A DNA stretch of 64,000 nucleotides from Nyssa sinensis. Lineage: Eukaryota; Streptophyta; Magnoliopsida; Cornales; Nyssaceae. The notes beneath the pieces are model-generated. The model saw only the letters and a list, made by a program, of their open reading frames with translations, was not told the DNA's origin and ran no database searches. Of the stretch, positions 12,918-25,145 are shown in pieces. Position 1 is the stretch's first letter, and every line of letters begins with the position of its first letter. Location of the stretch: NCBI GenBank assembly GCA_008638375.1, contig CM018041.1, positions 6,625,501 through 6,689,500 on the forward strand, given 5' to 3'. Position numbers and translations under genes: made by a program.

Positions 12918-13919
12918 TAGGCCTGTCAAAACGGACGGGTTTGGACGAGTTGTAAACGGGTCGGATCATAAATGGGTTAAACTCATATTTAGTCCGAATT
13001 GGTTGAGTCGAATACGGGTCAGGTTATAAATAGGTCTGGTCAACCCAAGTTTGACCCGTTACCTTTTTTTTTTAGAAACAAAATGCTACTTAAGATTGTC
13101 ACATCTCAATCAAGTATTAAACTAGACTTCATGACTTCTATTTATTTTTTTTAGTTTTAAACTGGACTTGTTATAAAAATTAATTTTAAATTAAGTCCTT
13201 AAATGAAATAAGCATGAATGCCATTTATGATACCTCTTGATCTAGGAAATACCGGAAAATTATTGCAACTTTTAGAAAAAGAAAGCATATCATTCCTACA
13301 TCTTTATCAGTACCTTGACAACAACCCCAAGAACTATAGTCGCATAAGAACATCCATATATGGTGGCATATCTCAAAGGTGCTAAAATGTAAATGACAGA
13401 ATCATGACAATTTACAACTTGCAATAAATAGAACACTATGTTAAACGTAAGCTAAGAGATGGGGGAAAAAAAGACTACTTACAAATTCTTGACAGACATT
13501 TTTTTGTTTTTGTTTTTGGGGGGTGGGGATTTAGAGAGATAGAGAGAGAGCTAAACTGAAACCCCGCATGGGAATGTCTTGTAAACAAGTTAAGGAATCC
13601 TGTTACTTGGCTCAGGCAATTTATGTGTGCGCGCATGTCTGTGAGTGTATTTCTAATATATATATATAAATGGAGATATTTTTATATATATAAGAATATA
13701 TATATGCATATATAAATGAAAAATATATATATATTCTTATACTATTTTGTTATTTTTCATTCTCAACCCGTCAAACACCCATATTCAACCCGTATTGACC
13801 CGCTAAATTGACAGGTTTCTTATTATCCAACCTGTTTATGACCCGTTAACTAAATGAACAAGTTAGGACGGGTTGATAGTGGGCGGGTTAACAGATTTGG
13901 ATAACATTTGCCACCTCTA
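12918..13919. mobile_element. non-autonomous hAT element, 1.0 kb
   Basis: The element begins TAGGCCTGTCAAAACGGACG and the inverse of its end reads TAGAGGTGGCAAATG, the usual hAT-type terminus. It is flanked by a perfect 8-bp target duplication CCTCTAAG (12910-12917 and 13920-13927). Unit B at about 27747 has the empty site. Both ends are rich in ACCCG/CGGGT motifs; the centre holds TA-rich hairpins (13657-13740). There is no transposase reading frame. Confidence 0.9.
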
Positions 13920-15318
13920 CCTCTAAGAATGCATGTTTGGTCCCTAATGGGTCCTGGTTAACGAAAACCTCATTTTAATTTCTTTTCTTTAAATCGGCAC
14001 ATAATCTATTTATATACGTCTCAAACTCATCCTATTAAAGTCAAAATAAAATATTATTTAGAACAATATTTAGTGTCTGTTTGGAATAATTTCAACTTAT
14101 AAAAAATTGATTTTAGGAAAAGTAATTTCATAAAAGTGATTTTTTTAAAATGAATTTAGTGTTTGGATTGATGTAATTTAAAAGCGATTTTTTGTTAGAA
14201 GCAACAATTAAGTATTTAATAAAATTATTTAGTAGTGATTTTTAATTACGTAATGTCTTTTTTTTCTTCTTTTATTTGATTATTTGAGGATGATCACACG
14301 TTATATTAAATTATTTTAAAATATGTATATAGATATATTAAAATATAATATAATAATTTATACTATATAAGATTATATATTATATTATATTATAATATAT
14401 GGTGGAAGGTAGTCTTTAGCTTGAGAAGGATTTGACCACCGACGAGTTGATAGTAAAAAGATACTTGGGTGGCAGTGATTATCAAAAAAAGGATGAGGGT
14501 ATAATTGGAAAAAGTGAAGAAAAAAAAAATGCTGAACCGCAGAATTGGACGCTGGAATGAGCATTGCCTGACGTGCTTCTAAGACCAAGCTTCTACAGCC
14601 AAACAACTCTCTATCACATACAGGCGTTAAGCTGATGCGGAACCGGAATCTCAAACGGTTTTTAATTTCAAATTAGTTAGAAAGAATTTTTTTTTATTTA
14701 TATTTATATGTGTTTTAATTAAAATATATTATTTATATAATACACAGATATTTTTTATTTTATTTTATTTTAATTTTTTTAAAAAAATTAAATAATTACA
14801 TGTTATTTATGAGATTGTGTATATTAACTGATTAAAATTATAAATCTCATCTGAACGTATAAAGAGTCGTGTTATTGAATTTAGAGTCAAGAATTATCTT
14901 ATATATTTATTTGAAGTGTACAGTAAAAAAATTGAGAATTATGGTAATTCATTGAATCAATTGACCTTTGAGGTAAAAGTAGAGAAGATTCAAAATTTAG
15001 TTGAATCTAACATGTCCCAATTCCCAATCAATCACACAACATCACATATTATAACAAGTCATGAAAGTTGATATAATGCATGAATGAGTTCAATTCTTCT
15101 CTGTTGATACCAAGTACAATTCAAACTATCTCTATCACCTTATAGCAATTACTTAGATGTGATTTCTTTATTGTATGATTTCAAACTCTTGATTTTAATG
15201 CTACAATAAAACAATTATACTGTGTATCTAAAAATAAAAATTAACTGTAAAAAAAAAAAATTTTAAAATAAAATAGGATGGAAATCAATTGATATAAGAA
15301 GTGGATCACTCTGTTTTT

Positions 15319-15684
15319 CTAATTGTTGATGTTGTTGCCCCCTTTGCTGGGTCCAGATGGCGGCTGCGGTCCCTTTGGAAGCATGTTCAGAACCAGACGT
15401 CCGTACTTTCCGGAAAGCCTCTCCGGTGCCAGAATATCCATATGGAAATTCTTATTAGAATCCATTTCACACGGAAGAGCATGTTGAGACGAATCTTTCT
15501 CCGGTGCGCCAGCCGATGAAGCGCTGACGCTGTCGTCGGGAAGGGCGAGGTTTAGCGCCAGTTCGGTGGCGGCGAGATTGTTTGAAGAAAAGCTATTCAA
15601 GATTCTAGCTGATGAAAGCTGGGATATGATGAGGAAAAAGAATATGGTTGCTGTGACGTGACAGCTATTAATTGGTTTGGCCAT
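15319..15684 (-). CDS. secreted peptide precursor, IDA/PIP-like (copy A)
   Basis: A single-exon 121-aa precursor. The start MAKPIN is chosen because the upstream ATG of the longer frame is absent in copy B while this one is kept. Residues 1-26 form a signal peptide ending before RILNSF. The middle is variable and Ser/Ala/Leu-rich, with one Cys (72). The C-terminal 20 residues contain LPKGPQPPSGPSKGGNN, which matches the PKG..PPSGPSK core of the IDA/IDL EPIP motif and the SGPS core of PIP peptides. Such peptides are cleaved outside the cell and read by LRR receptor kinases (HAE/HSL2 or RLK7) in abscission or immunity. The usual RHN or GH ending is replaced by GGNN, so family membership is likely but the class is open. 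A TATA box and CT repeat lie upstream. Confidence 0.75.
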   Translation of the reverse strand: MAKPINSCHVTATIFFFLIISQLSSARILNSFSSNNLAATELALNLALPDDSVSASSAGAPEKDSSQHALPCEMDSNKNFHMDILAPERLSGKYGRLVLNMLPKGPQPPSGPSKGGNNINN

Positions 15685-15750
15685 TGGAGAGATGAATTGA
15701 AGCTCTGGTAGTTTTACAAAGAACAATATGGTAATGGAAGACAGATTTCA

Positions 15751-15770
15751 GAGAGAGAGAGAGAGAGAGA
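15751..15770 (-). repeat. GA/CT microsatellite in the 5' leader of peptide gene A
   Basis: A run of GA on the plus strand (CT on the gene strand) lies between the TATA box and the start codon. Copy B has a shorter run at 35575-35590. Pyrimidine runs are common in plant 5' leaders. Confidence 0.7.
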
Positions 15771-15810
15771 ATTGTGTAGGTTTGATTGCATAGAATAAGG
15801 GAGGCTACGG

Positions 15811-15854
15811 GTTTTATATATAAACACATAATAGATGGGGTGAGTCATGACTCA
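15811..15854 (-). promoter_or_regulatory. TATA box and TGAGTCA palindrome upstream of peptide gene A
   Basis: On the gene strand TATATAAA lies at 15813-15820, about 130 bases before the start codon. Just upstream, 15841-15854 is the perfect palindrome TGAGTCATGACTCA, two inverted bZIP (GCN4/AP-1-type) half sites. Both are also found at copy B (35634-35645 and 35661-35674), with the palindrome unchanged. Confidence 0.5.
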
Positions 15855-16889
15855 TGAGTGAGAAGGAGAAGAAACTGTTTGTTGTTTGAAAATGTCAGCG
15901 GCGCCAAGTCGTAGTAGTTGCCATGGCGAGAGATGCAGGACCCACGCGCAAAGGAGGGTGGCTAATGTCTGTTGAGATGACAAAGCTAGGGTTGAGACAA
16001 TTGTAAGCAACCAATACTAATTCTTTTGTTTACACAATCCATCTGTGATTTTAAGAAACTTTGTCAAGAAACAAGTTCATTGATGTTGTTCATAAATTTC
16101 AGCAAAGACATCTTAAGTAGAATGTTATTTTATATTTTTTTGAAAGCCAAACATTTTATATAAATGAGCCCGTATTATTAATATGGTTTATAGATCTTAT
16201 TTTATGACAAAACTTCTCCTTGAATTTTTGGACGAATAGATATGACAGTCACACTTGCATAATTTTTAGGGTTGAGCCACACTTATATCATATTGGTTCA
16301 CCGATGACATCATTTATCATATATTTTTTTTAATTTAAATAAAAAAATCAAACAAATTTATTAATTATAAAAAAATTATTAACACGTCATTTGATAAATC
16401 AAATCGATATACCAAATCACTACACCAATCATTTTCTTTTACTATATTACATTAATTTTTTTGATACAATATGTGGGAAGTGAAAATTGAAATTACATCA
16501 ATCACATAAAGAATGAGTACTTGCATCGCTTAAATAAGATCTCGAACCATACTGTGATTTCATTACTCACTGTAGGTATAATAAAATTCATAGATATTGA
16601 AATTATAGTGAAAGTCACATAGTGTGACAGATTTATCGATTAATAATGGAATGATAACGCTGACCTTTCTTTAGTTACTTGATAAGTATAAGAACTTTTC
16701 TTGTGTTTTCTAAAATTATATTGATATCTCTTTTATTATAATGACAATATACAAATTCTCTTATGCATACAAAATTTGTCGGTGTTAACATTTCAATCAA
16801 GTTTTTATGTAATTAAAATACATTTATATATTATACTGACTCCTTTTATTTTTAAAAAAAATCACGAGAGATATTCTTATAATTTTCAA

Positions 16890-17250
16890 ATAATGAATAA
16901 TCCATGGGATAAAAGGTGGTTTTTGCGGGCTTTAAGGTGGATCCCAATATTGATCTGGCAAGAGCGCGTGGTGTGAGAGAGCGCGCGTTGGGAGTGATTC
17001 CACTAAGAATTTTCCAGGAATAGACGTCAACGCAAAGTTGCGGCGGAGACCGCCAGAACGCGTCGGTCTGACTTGTGGTATAAGTCGGAGACTCTGCGGT
17101 CCGCGGTCTGCCCAAAGCTTCTTTCGGACGGCAGCTTTCCACTAGTAATTTAGTAATAAAGCTCACTTATTTGGTCTTGGGCCTTTTCAGATCCTCCCAT
17201 CCTAGGCCCAAGCCCATAGGATAAAACTACGCTTGCCCAACCCTATTGCT
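16890..17250. other. GC-rich island, copy A, unexplained
   Basis: In a strongly AT-rich setting about 200 bases (16920-17130) are GC-rich with many CpG pairs (GAGCGCGCG, CCGCGG, AACGCGTCGG). A minus-strand frame of 104 aa (16852-17166) and an 83-aa version in copy B (40709-40960) share much of their wording, but it resembles no protein I know and its ends are not kept. It could be an old exon, a promoter, a small RNA source or part of an unrecognised element. Confidence 0.4.
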
Positions 17251-17710
17251 CTCAGGAGCGTTTTCTTTCAGCACTCGAATATATTTTTCATCTAATTTTT
17301 TTTTAACATTGTATATTTATCCGGGTCGGCTTAAGATCAGTTGAGCCTTAAAACGATAATTATAAATGAATTTTTTTTCATTTTTTGAGCTTAAAACGAT
17401 AATTATAAATAAAATTTTTTTCATTTTTGAGACATAAGAAGAATTCATTTGTAATAAAAACATAATTTAAGGATTAAATTTTTATTAACCTTAAACTTTT
17501 AATTTAAATTATCATAAAAACACAAAATTTAGAGCATTTTTTGTTAAGTAGAATTCTATTAATTTTACACATTTGATTTGAACCAATAAAGACATAAAAT
17601 TTTAGATTTTTTTGTTGTAATTAGTCTTTTATCGTCCTTGCACTTCTAATTTGGATTGAATTAACGTACAAAGGCATGGATGAATTAATCATACTTAATC
17701 GATGCATATA
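17251..17710. other. AT-rich spacer of unit A
   Basis: It matches 41100-41480 and 42410-42444 of unit B. It includes two near-identical phrases, TTAAAACGATAATTATAAAT, at about 17347 and 17391. No gene is seen. Confidence 0.5.
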
Positions 17711-18448
17711 TGATGGGCACCATGGTGGACCGAGTCTTAAGAATCCTTTACCAAGTGGACCGAGTCTTACGGATCCTTGACAAGTGCCAGATGGGCCAAT
17801 CCCAAGGTCAAGAGTTAAGAAGATCAAGGAAGCAATGCAAGGATTGGTGCAATCTACTTGGGCCGAGTTATCGAGCAAGTCCCCAACATTCACGATGGGC
17901 TTGAAAGAAGAAGAATCAGTTTTAGTCCATCTAATACAAGCTACAGAGGGTAACGGCATAGCCTAGTGCTTTCGTATAAACTTTTTATTTCGTTAACTAT
18001 AGGCGTGTGGGCCTATTTTATGTTTTTATGGTTGTAGGCATTTGGGCCTATTTAGCTCATTTAGTGGATTTCTTTTAATTAGTTTTAGTCGGTAGTTTAG
18101 GTTGTTTTGGGCCTGAAGATGTTCAACTCATGTCTTTTAATTAATGTAGGCCTTATTCGGCCCTAGGGTTTTATTCAGGGTTTTAAAAAAAACTTGTAGC
18201 CACAATTGGGAGGAAATGAGCGTGAATGAAGCTTTCTGTGTAGAGAACTTTTCAGTTTTCTCTTCTTGTTTTTGAATAAACTACGAATTTATCAAAGACA
18301 TACCCTTTGTGGCGTTCTCATCAAATCTAAGTTCTTGAAACAAGTTTTCAACGAGTCTAGATCGTCTTGACTTGATTCTTAACTTTCTTGGGTAAGTTTT
18401 CAATTTGATCGTAAATTCAAGGAATTTTTATCTTACGAGTTCACATTA
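17711..18448 (+). repeat. 5' LTR of the gypsy element
   Basis: A 738-bp direct repeat of 25302-26037, starting TGATGGGCACCATGG. It ends TTCACATTA where the 3' LTR has TTCACATCA, so the terminal CA has mutated to TA. It is followed by the primer site after two bases. Confidence 0.93.
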
Positions 18449-18450
18449 TT

Positions 18451-18462
18451 TGGTATCAGAGC
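18451..18462 (+). other. primer binding site for initiator tRNA-Met
   Basis: TGGTATCAGAGC, the standard 12-base complement of the 3' end of plant initiator tRNA-Met, two bases after the 5' LTR. Confidence 0.95.
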
Positions 18463-19673
18463 TCAGACTCCAAATCAGGTTTGATTTATCTTTTTTAATT
18501 CTTGCGTTAGATTTTTTTTTTCTTAGAAATGATCACTGAAAAAAAAAAAAACTCTCAAAGCCGCCTACCGCAGCCAAGTCCCAGCCGCAGTTTTTTTTTT
18601 TTTTTTTTTTTTCAGCCGTTCACTCTCCAAGCCTTTTTCTTCCTGCGCTGCACAACGCCTTTCTCATCTTCTGATCAATCTTTGCCGCAACACCTTTTTT
18701 TAGCAACAGAATCCTTTAAAGCCTTTTTTTTATTCTTTTTCTTTCCAGCCGCGCCGTTCTTCTGCCTTTTTTAGCCACCTCTTCTTTTTGTTTTTTTTTT
18801 CCAACGCCGCTTCTTTCTTCTGTCCCTCAATTTTTGTTTTTCTCATTTATGCCGCAAGATTTCTTTTTTTCTTTCTTTCTTTCTAATCTCCAGCGCCTTC
18901 TTTTCTTTTTCCTTTTCTCCTCCTGCACCACTCTGTTTTTTTTTGCTTTTTTGTTTCTTGACTTTTTCTTTCTCTGTTTCTTTTTGCTTTTTTGTTTCTT
19001 GACTTTTTGTTTCTTGCTTTCTTTGTTTTTTTTGCTTTTTGACTTTTCTGCCTCTTTTCTTTTTTGTTTTTTGTTCTAGCAACCACCCAATTTATATTAA
19101 ACAAAAAAAAAAAGTACACAAAAAAAGGGTACAAAAAACAAAATTACTTATGGTTATTTGATATACTTTGTAATCTGAAAATTTAGTGTTGATTGATCTT
19201 TTAGCTTCAAAAGGGTCGAAAATTGCATCTTGATTCCTAATTATTTCCTAATTGCATTTTGATTCCTAATTGTTTTCTAATTGCTCTTGTTTCCTAATTG
19301 CTCTTGTTTCCTCTTACAATTTTTTTTGAAATCCGTGTCATTTTATTCTTTGTTTCCTAATTGTTTTCTAATTGCTCTTGTTTCCTCTTACAATTCTTTG
19401 AGATCCGTGTCATTTTATTCCTTTTGTTTCTTGAATCTATTGCTAGTTGGAATAATACAAAGTTGTGTCTTGATTTAGTTCAACTAGTTCTTAATGAACT
19501 TGAAAGGGAAAATAGGAGAGGTAAAAGGCAAGAGTGGGTGAGACTAGTATTGGAAAAGCCCAAAAGAGTGAAACACAAGTGGTGTGGCAATATTTGAGCG
19601 TAAACACATAAGGGAGTGTGTGATGTTTTCTTTTACCACTAACATCCTTTTCTTGTTTTTCAGGGTATTACCA
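18463..19673 (+). other. T-rich untranslated leader of the gypsy element
   Basis: The leader between primer site and gag is extremely T-rich from 18580 to 19080, with interspersed GCC/CAGCC words. At 19225-19400 a sequence with TTTCCTAATTGCTCTTG is repeated several times. Long frames here on either strand are low-complexity (Phe/Leu or Lys/Glu) and are not genes. Confidence 0.6.
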
Positions 19674-21675
19674 ATGTCACATAAGAGTGACTCAACACCT
19701 AAGGAGTACGCGACTAACTCATTCTTTGTTTTGCAGGCCATGCAACAACAGTTTGAACGGTTGAATTTGGTGATGGGAGAGATGAGGGATATGATGGATC
19801 AGCAAGACGTCGTGCTTAGAAATCTGCAAGGTGGGCAAGATAGGAGGAGACGTGAGCCTATCCTTGAAAATGAGTATGAGAATGAAGAAGATGATGAGGT
19901 TGAGAAAGACATAGCATCTAAAGTTGGAATGGGTGAAATGGGCCGACCTAAAGGAGGTAGGCGTGGAAGAGGAAGACATATGAGAAATCCAAGGGGTCAA
20001 GATGGGTGGATAGAAACCTTGGGACCACAAAGCGAAAATACCATCTTTCTAAGGTAGGAATGACCCTGAAGCTTATTTAGAGTAGGAGAAGAAAATAAAA
20101 TTAATTTTTTATTATCACAACTATTTAGAGGAGAAGAAGGTGAAGCTGGCAGTAATTGAGTTCGCTGATTATGCAATTATTTGGTGGGATCAATTAGTGA
20201 CCAATAGGAGGAGGAATTATGAGAGACCTGTAGAAACATGGGGTGAGTTGAAAACTCTCATGAGGTGGAGATTTGTGCATGGCCACTACTATAGAGACCT
20301 CTACCAAAAATTACAAAACCTTACACAAGGGACCAGGAGCGTAGAGGATTACCATAAGGAGATGAAGGTGGCTATGATTCAGGATAATGTAGAGGAGGAT
20401 CGGGAGGCCACAATGACCAGATTTTTAAGTGGTCTGAACAAAGATATAGCCAATGTAGTTGCGTTGCAGCATTATGTGAATGTAGAAGACATTGTGCACA
20501 TGGTTATGAAAGTGGAGAGGCAGTTAAAGAGAAAGGGGGCAGCAAGGTATACTTAAGTTTCTAGCACTCCTTGGAGACCAAAATGGGATAGAAATGATTG
20601 AGCTATAACAAAAGGGAAGGTTGAACCACCTAAGAGACAAGATGAGGGAACTAGCAAGAACAAACCCAAGGTAGATTTCCAACCTTGAAGGAATAGAGAT
20701 ATTAAATGTTTTGGTTTTGGGGACATCGCTTCTCAATGTCCAAATAAGCGGGTGATGGTTATGTGTGGCAATGGAGAGGTGATGACTGAGAGTGAGAATG
20801 AAGGTGATGAGATGCCAGAGTTGGTCGATGCTAGTGATGATGATGGAGTGGAATACCCCGTAGAATGTGAGTCTCTTGTTGCCAGACGTGCTCTCAATAC
20901 CCAAATTAAGGTAGATGATATGGAGCAGTAGAGGGAGAATATATTTCATACTAGATGTCATGTAAACAACAAGGTGTGTAGTATGATTATAGATGGGGGA
21001 AATTGCACCAATGTAGCTAGTATCTCCCTAGTTGAAAAGTTGAGCTTACCTTTACTGAAGCATCCTAGACCTTATAAGTTACAGTGGTTAAATGAATGTG
21101 GGGAGGTCGAGGTCAAGGTCAAGGTCAATAAACAGGTTTTGGTGGCTTTTGCCATTGGGAGGTATAGTGATGAGGTGCTTTGTGATGTAGTTCCTATGCA
21201 TGCTAGCCATATTTTGTTGGGGAGGCCGTGGCAATATGATAGGAAGGTGATTTATGATGTGTTTAGGAACAGATACAGCTTTGTAAATAATGAAAAAATA
21301 ATCAAGCTTGCTCATTTAATCCCAAAGCAGGTATATGAGGAGCAATTGAAGCTGAAAAGTGAGATTGAACAAAAGAGAAAATGAGAGACAAAGATGAGTT
21401 TTTATACAAAGGAGAGTGAGGTTAAGAGGGATTTCTTAGCAAATCAGCCTATAATTTTTCTTGTTTACAAAGAATCTTATCTTAATCTTGATGAAACTAA
21501 CCAATTTCTTCCTAGTGTGGTTGTTTTTTTGTTGCAGGAGTTCTATGATGTATTTCCAGAGGAGATGCTAAGTGGGTTACTGCCCATTAGAGGCATTGAG
21601 CATTAAATTAATTTCGTACCTGGAGCCATTATTCCAAATCGACCAGCCTATAGGAGTAATCCGGAGGAGATAAAG
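19674..21675 (+). pseudogene. gag and retropepsin of the gypsy element, with stops
   Basis: The start MSHKSDS at 19674 opens a gag frame. A capsid-like region follows (WWDQL, YYRDLYQKLQNLTQG, SVEDYHKEM). A stop at about 20095 replaces Trp in a LEWEKK-type motif. More stops lie near 20556, 20600 and 20686, and the zinc knuckle (near 20708) is broken: CFGFGD with the His and one Cys lost. The protease is readable from 20974: active site IIDGGN with CTNVAS after it and a HILLGRPW flap. After 21394 comes the spacer leading to reverse transcriptase (YDVFPEE), interrupted by a stop at 21604, then RPAYRSNPEE, where the frame is cut by a large deletion. Confidence 0.88.
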
Positions 21676-21898
21676 GGGCTTCAAATCTTGGATGGACACA
21701 GGAAGACCGAATTGATGAAGTCGATTCATGCAAGGGTACGACTTCAAATTGCACAGAAGAATGAAAAGTTTGCTTCCCAAGCCAATAAAGGACAAAGGTG
21801 TGTCATTTTCGAACCTAGAGATTGGGTTTAGGTTCACATGTGCAAAGAAAGATTCCCAGCCCATAAAATAACTAAATTGCATCCTCGAGGAGATGGAC
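21676..21898 (+). pseudogene. integrase C-terminal remnant, left half
   Basis: Directly after the start of the reverse transcriptase region the reading jumps to the far end of integrase: KSIHARVRLQIAQKNEKF, FEPRDWV followed by a stop, and KTKLHPRGDG-like wording. The jump shows a deletion of the reverse transcriptase, RNase H and integrase core, by family size probably 2.5-3 kb. The frame is broken at 21898 by the nested LTR and resumes at 25146. Confidence 0.85.
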
Positions 21899-24800
21899 TG
21901 TCACGACCCGAAACCCACCCTATGCGAATCTCGTGTCGCGGGGCTGACCCGAAGGTCGTCCCTACTTTTTCCGTTCCTGTATCATGGTACTAATATGAAA
22001 TGTACTAAAACTTAAAACAATGAACAACGGAAGTCTTTATCAAGTACAGTAATCCAGCGGAAGTCTTTTCAGTAACAGTAAATCAGCGGAAGTCTTTTAA
22101 ATACATAACATAGTTCTACAAAAGTCAAAATGAGAGCTAGACGTAACTAGCACCCGTGGGTGGTGAATACATGGGAGAACTAAACACAGACTGGTACGGT
22201 TCCTCAAAATGTCCACCTACGCCCTCAGACTCCTACTGGGGTCTTGCAGCGTCATCACCTGAAATGGGGGGTAAATGGGGTGGAATGAGCTACAAAGCTC
22301 AGTAAGTAAAACAGATCTCCGACACTAGTATCGGTGACTATGAAGGAAGATGCTGTGATAGTCAATGAGAACAGTTGCCATGATGGCCAATGAATAGTGG
22401 GGTCACAATGTGCAATCAGGAGTAATGGAAAAACAGTGATAAGGATTTCTCAACAATAACCTGTCACAATAAAAGTATTGCCACAATAAATCGATTACAA
22501 TCAAACCAATGAACAATGTAAGATAAGCCATAAGAAACAGTAACCATTCAACAATATAACCATAACAATAATCCAATCGAGATGCTTATAATCTGTAGTA
22601 GGGGATGGCAGTCCCTCTGTATTTCGAGGCCCGGCATACCTCTCAGTAAACTCACATCTTTTGCCACACGTCCGTTCACGGACTAGTTTGTCACAAAAGC
22701 ATCGGATGGGTATTGTGACTGAGCACAATTCCAGCATTCATAAACATATCATGATCATAAGCGATTCCATAGGAGTATGAAAATGGAATATCATATATAC
22801 AGTAAAGCATGACAGTAAGCCCTTCAAGGCATGGTTCAACATGATAACAATGATATAGCAGTCAATAAATGTCCACAAGATAGAACAATATCACATTGTG
22901 GAAAGAAATAACATTTGGAACGTTCATGAGTACAAGTTTGGCAGTAATGAATAAACTTGGCTTGGAAACACCATATGGAAGAGATAGTGATCCACTTACC
23001 TCTAATGCAGTCCTATATCAGGAAATCCGTGAGTTTGCCTTGCCTTTGGAATTCCCTATATATCAGTAGATCCATCTTAGAATTAATGCTATTCAACAAA
23101 TTTTATGCCTTGCTATCATAAGTATCTCTAACATTAATTTAGACCTTACCATTGAGTCTGGAATGTCGAAGAAAGTCGGTTTAGGCTTTCGCGGAATTCC
23201 ATTTGGACTTTTGTACTAAAAAGGGCAAAATGGTCATTTTGCACTTTTACGTTATTTAATCCTTCGGGGTTCCGTCTCGCAAAACAGACCCCACCATTGG
23301 ACTCAGAATGGCCGAGATAATAAATTTTGACTATTCATTTGCATCGTTTGAACTTCGTTTGACCCATATTTGAAATAGGGGAATTTTTGTAAAATTAATA
23401 TTTTATTAATTTTCTTGTTTGGGCCACAGTGACATTTCTTAAAACATTTGGGGCCAGTTTATAATTTCCAAAAGCTACGGTCTGAACCAGTTGGTTCAGA
23501 ACCAAAGACCCTAAACCGGTCTGTCCCTTCACTGAACCAAACGGTTCAGTCCATTTCAAAGAACCGGATTCCAATATCTTGGTTCTTACCCTATCCATGG
23601 TTTGGATAAGCCCAACTCAGATTTTCACATTTCCTATCCCTGTAACCAAACGACCCAATTCATTTAAAATCCAATACATAAAACGACACAGTTTCATTTT
23701 CCCATTTCATTTCCGGTCGGGTCCCGACCCGATCCGAACCCGGATCCGGTTTAAATTTAACCCGGTTGCCTCACGATTTCACGGTCGTCTTCCCCAGTAC
23801 TCCGGTAGGGTTCCGGTTGTACACAGTAGTTTTCTCCGACGACTGTCACCGGCTTCTGATGGATTTTCCTCCCATTTTGAATGCCGTTTTACTCCCCACC
23901 ACATGGGGATCATGAATCCATCCTCCATTTTGATCAAGACCGTCTTGATCTTCACGAATATGGGTTTAAATATCTCCGGCCGATTTTTCGGTCAGAGCTT
24001 CATTTCAAATTTCGTGACTTTTGGGTCACGGTTTTCACTCAAATTCCATCCTAAACGTTTTCTGCACTATTAGGGTTTATTTTCATAAACTTAAACCAAG
24101 ATTTTAAGCATAAAATCATGGTGCAACCGAGACCTGCAACTCTCATTTTTTCAGTCATTTTAGCATCTTTTTCTATCATTCTTTTTGCATTTAAAAGCTT
24201 AACTCATGCTTATCAAGACCCTAGATTTAAACCAAACTATCATGCTTTAAATCATAAAAACAGAACTCAAAGCACTAACCTGGGTTTTCGATTTTTGCTC
24301 ACTGTGACCCTCCAAACCCTTCTGTTTCTGCTCCTGAGTTCTTTGACAATGTTCCTCTCAGTCTCAGTTTCCTTTTTGTCTCTTAACTCACGCCCGTATA
24401 CACTTATATCATATATAGAGACATTCCACCGCCCTTGTCACTTCCCACCTTTCTCTCTCGGTTACTCCCCCTTCTACGGCCCCTTTTCTTGACCTAGGGA
24501 TCTGATATTCTCTCTGCCAAATACAACCTTGCATTTATAGCTTGGGAGACTTGTGTGTGTATATATATATTATATTACATACACCACACACACACACACA
24601 CACACACACTTCACCCAACCGACACACACATTTGGTATACAACCATACACACGGTCACACAATGACACACACTGTTACTCACTTTTCCTCTCCTTTTTCC
24701 CTTTTCATTTTCCTTTACATTTCAACACATATATATAATATATATTACAATACATGTATTTATACATACACATATATACTTAATATCTTATACATATAAA

Positions 24801-25145
24801 TATGTATACGTACATACTTATATACATCAATCTTATACGTCCATATATATCCATTAATACACATATTTGTGTATTTTTAAAGGCATTTACATACATTTAT
24901 TTTGTTCAAGCTACGCATGCATGCAACATTCATGTGCATGGAAATACGTGTAGGCACGCATTACGATACCGTGTCCTAAGGTACTCGGGTATTGCCCGAC
25001 TCTGGCTACACTAAGCAAACCGTTCACATGCTTCAGTCGTTTGGTCCCCTGAAATACCCTAACATAGGGCTTAAAACTGCTCACATTATACTATTCAGTC
25101 GATTTATCTCGGTACACGTGTCGTATCCCGGGTCGGGATATCACA
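21899..25145 (+). mobile_element. solo LTR, 3.25 kb, nested in the gypsy element
   Basis: It starts TGTCACGACCCGAAACCC and ends GTCGGGATATCACA, and is flanked by TGGAC (21894-21898 and 25146-25150). Removing it restores the host frame (RGDGPFEIL). No primer site, polypurine tract or internal genes are present, so it is a solo LTR left by recombination of a long-LTR gypsy element; long LTRs starting TGTCACGACCC are familiar from Del/Tekay-type elements. It holds CA and TA microsatellites at 24580-24860. Open frames in it (for example 24118-24492) are not genes. Confidence 0.9.

Larger units (their letters stand above)
11996..17710. repeat. tandem duplication unit A (left part)
   Basis: This stretch aligns in order with 26951-41480. 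It begins near AATGTGACC (compare 26954) and ends at ATATA (17706-17710), where a gypsy element interrupts it. The unit resumes at 26038-26954. It carries peptide gene A and a GC-rich island. Relative to unit B it lacks the 1.44-kb LTR, the Harbinger-type element, about 4 kb near 16890 and about 0.9 kb near 17675. It has gained a 1.0-kb hAT element and a small tandem expansion. By eye, copies differ by a few percent in the peptide region. Confidence 0.9.

Noticed and set aside
15301..15519. 72-aa plus-strand frame opposite peptide gene A (and 35125-35343 opposite B)
   Set aside because: Antisense shadow of the signal-peptide gene; it has no domain and its changes follow those of the minus frame.
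17621..17959. 112-aa minus-strand frame in the 5' LTR (and 25188-25550 in the 3' LTR)
   Set aside because: Antisense of the pol C-terminal frame that runs through the LTR.
18529..19134. Several open frames on both strands in the gypsy leader
   Set aside because: They are translations of T-rich low-complexity DNA (Phe/Leu on plus, Lys/Glu on minus), with no motif or stable frame.
24118..25014. Frames of 60-124 aa with hydrophobic stretches in the 3.25-kb solo LTR
   Set aside because: They lie in LTR and microsatellite DNA (CA and TA repeats); there is no family resemblance.
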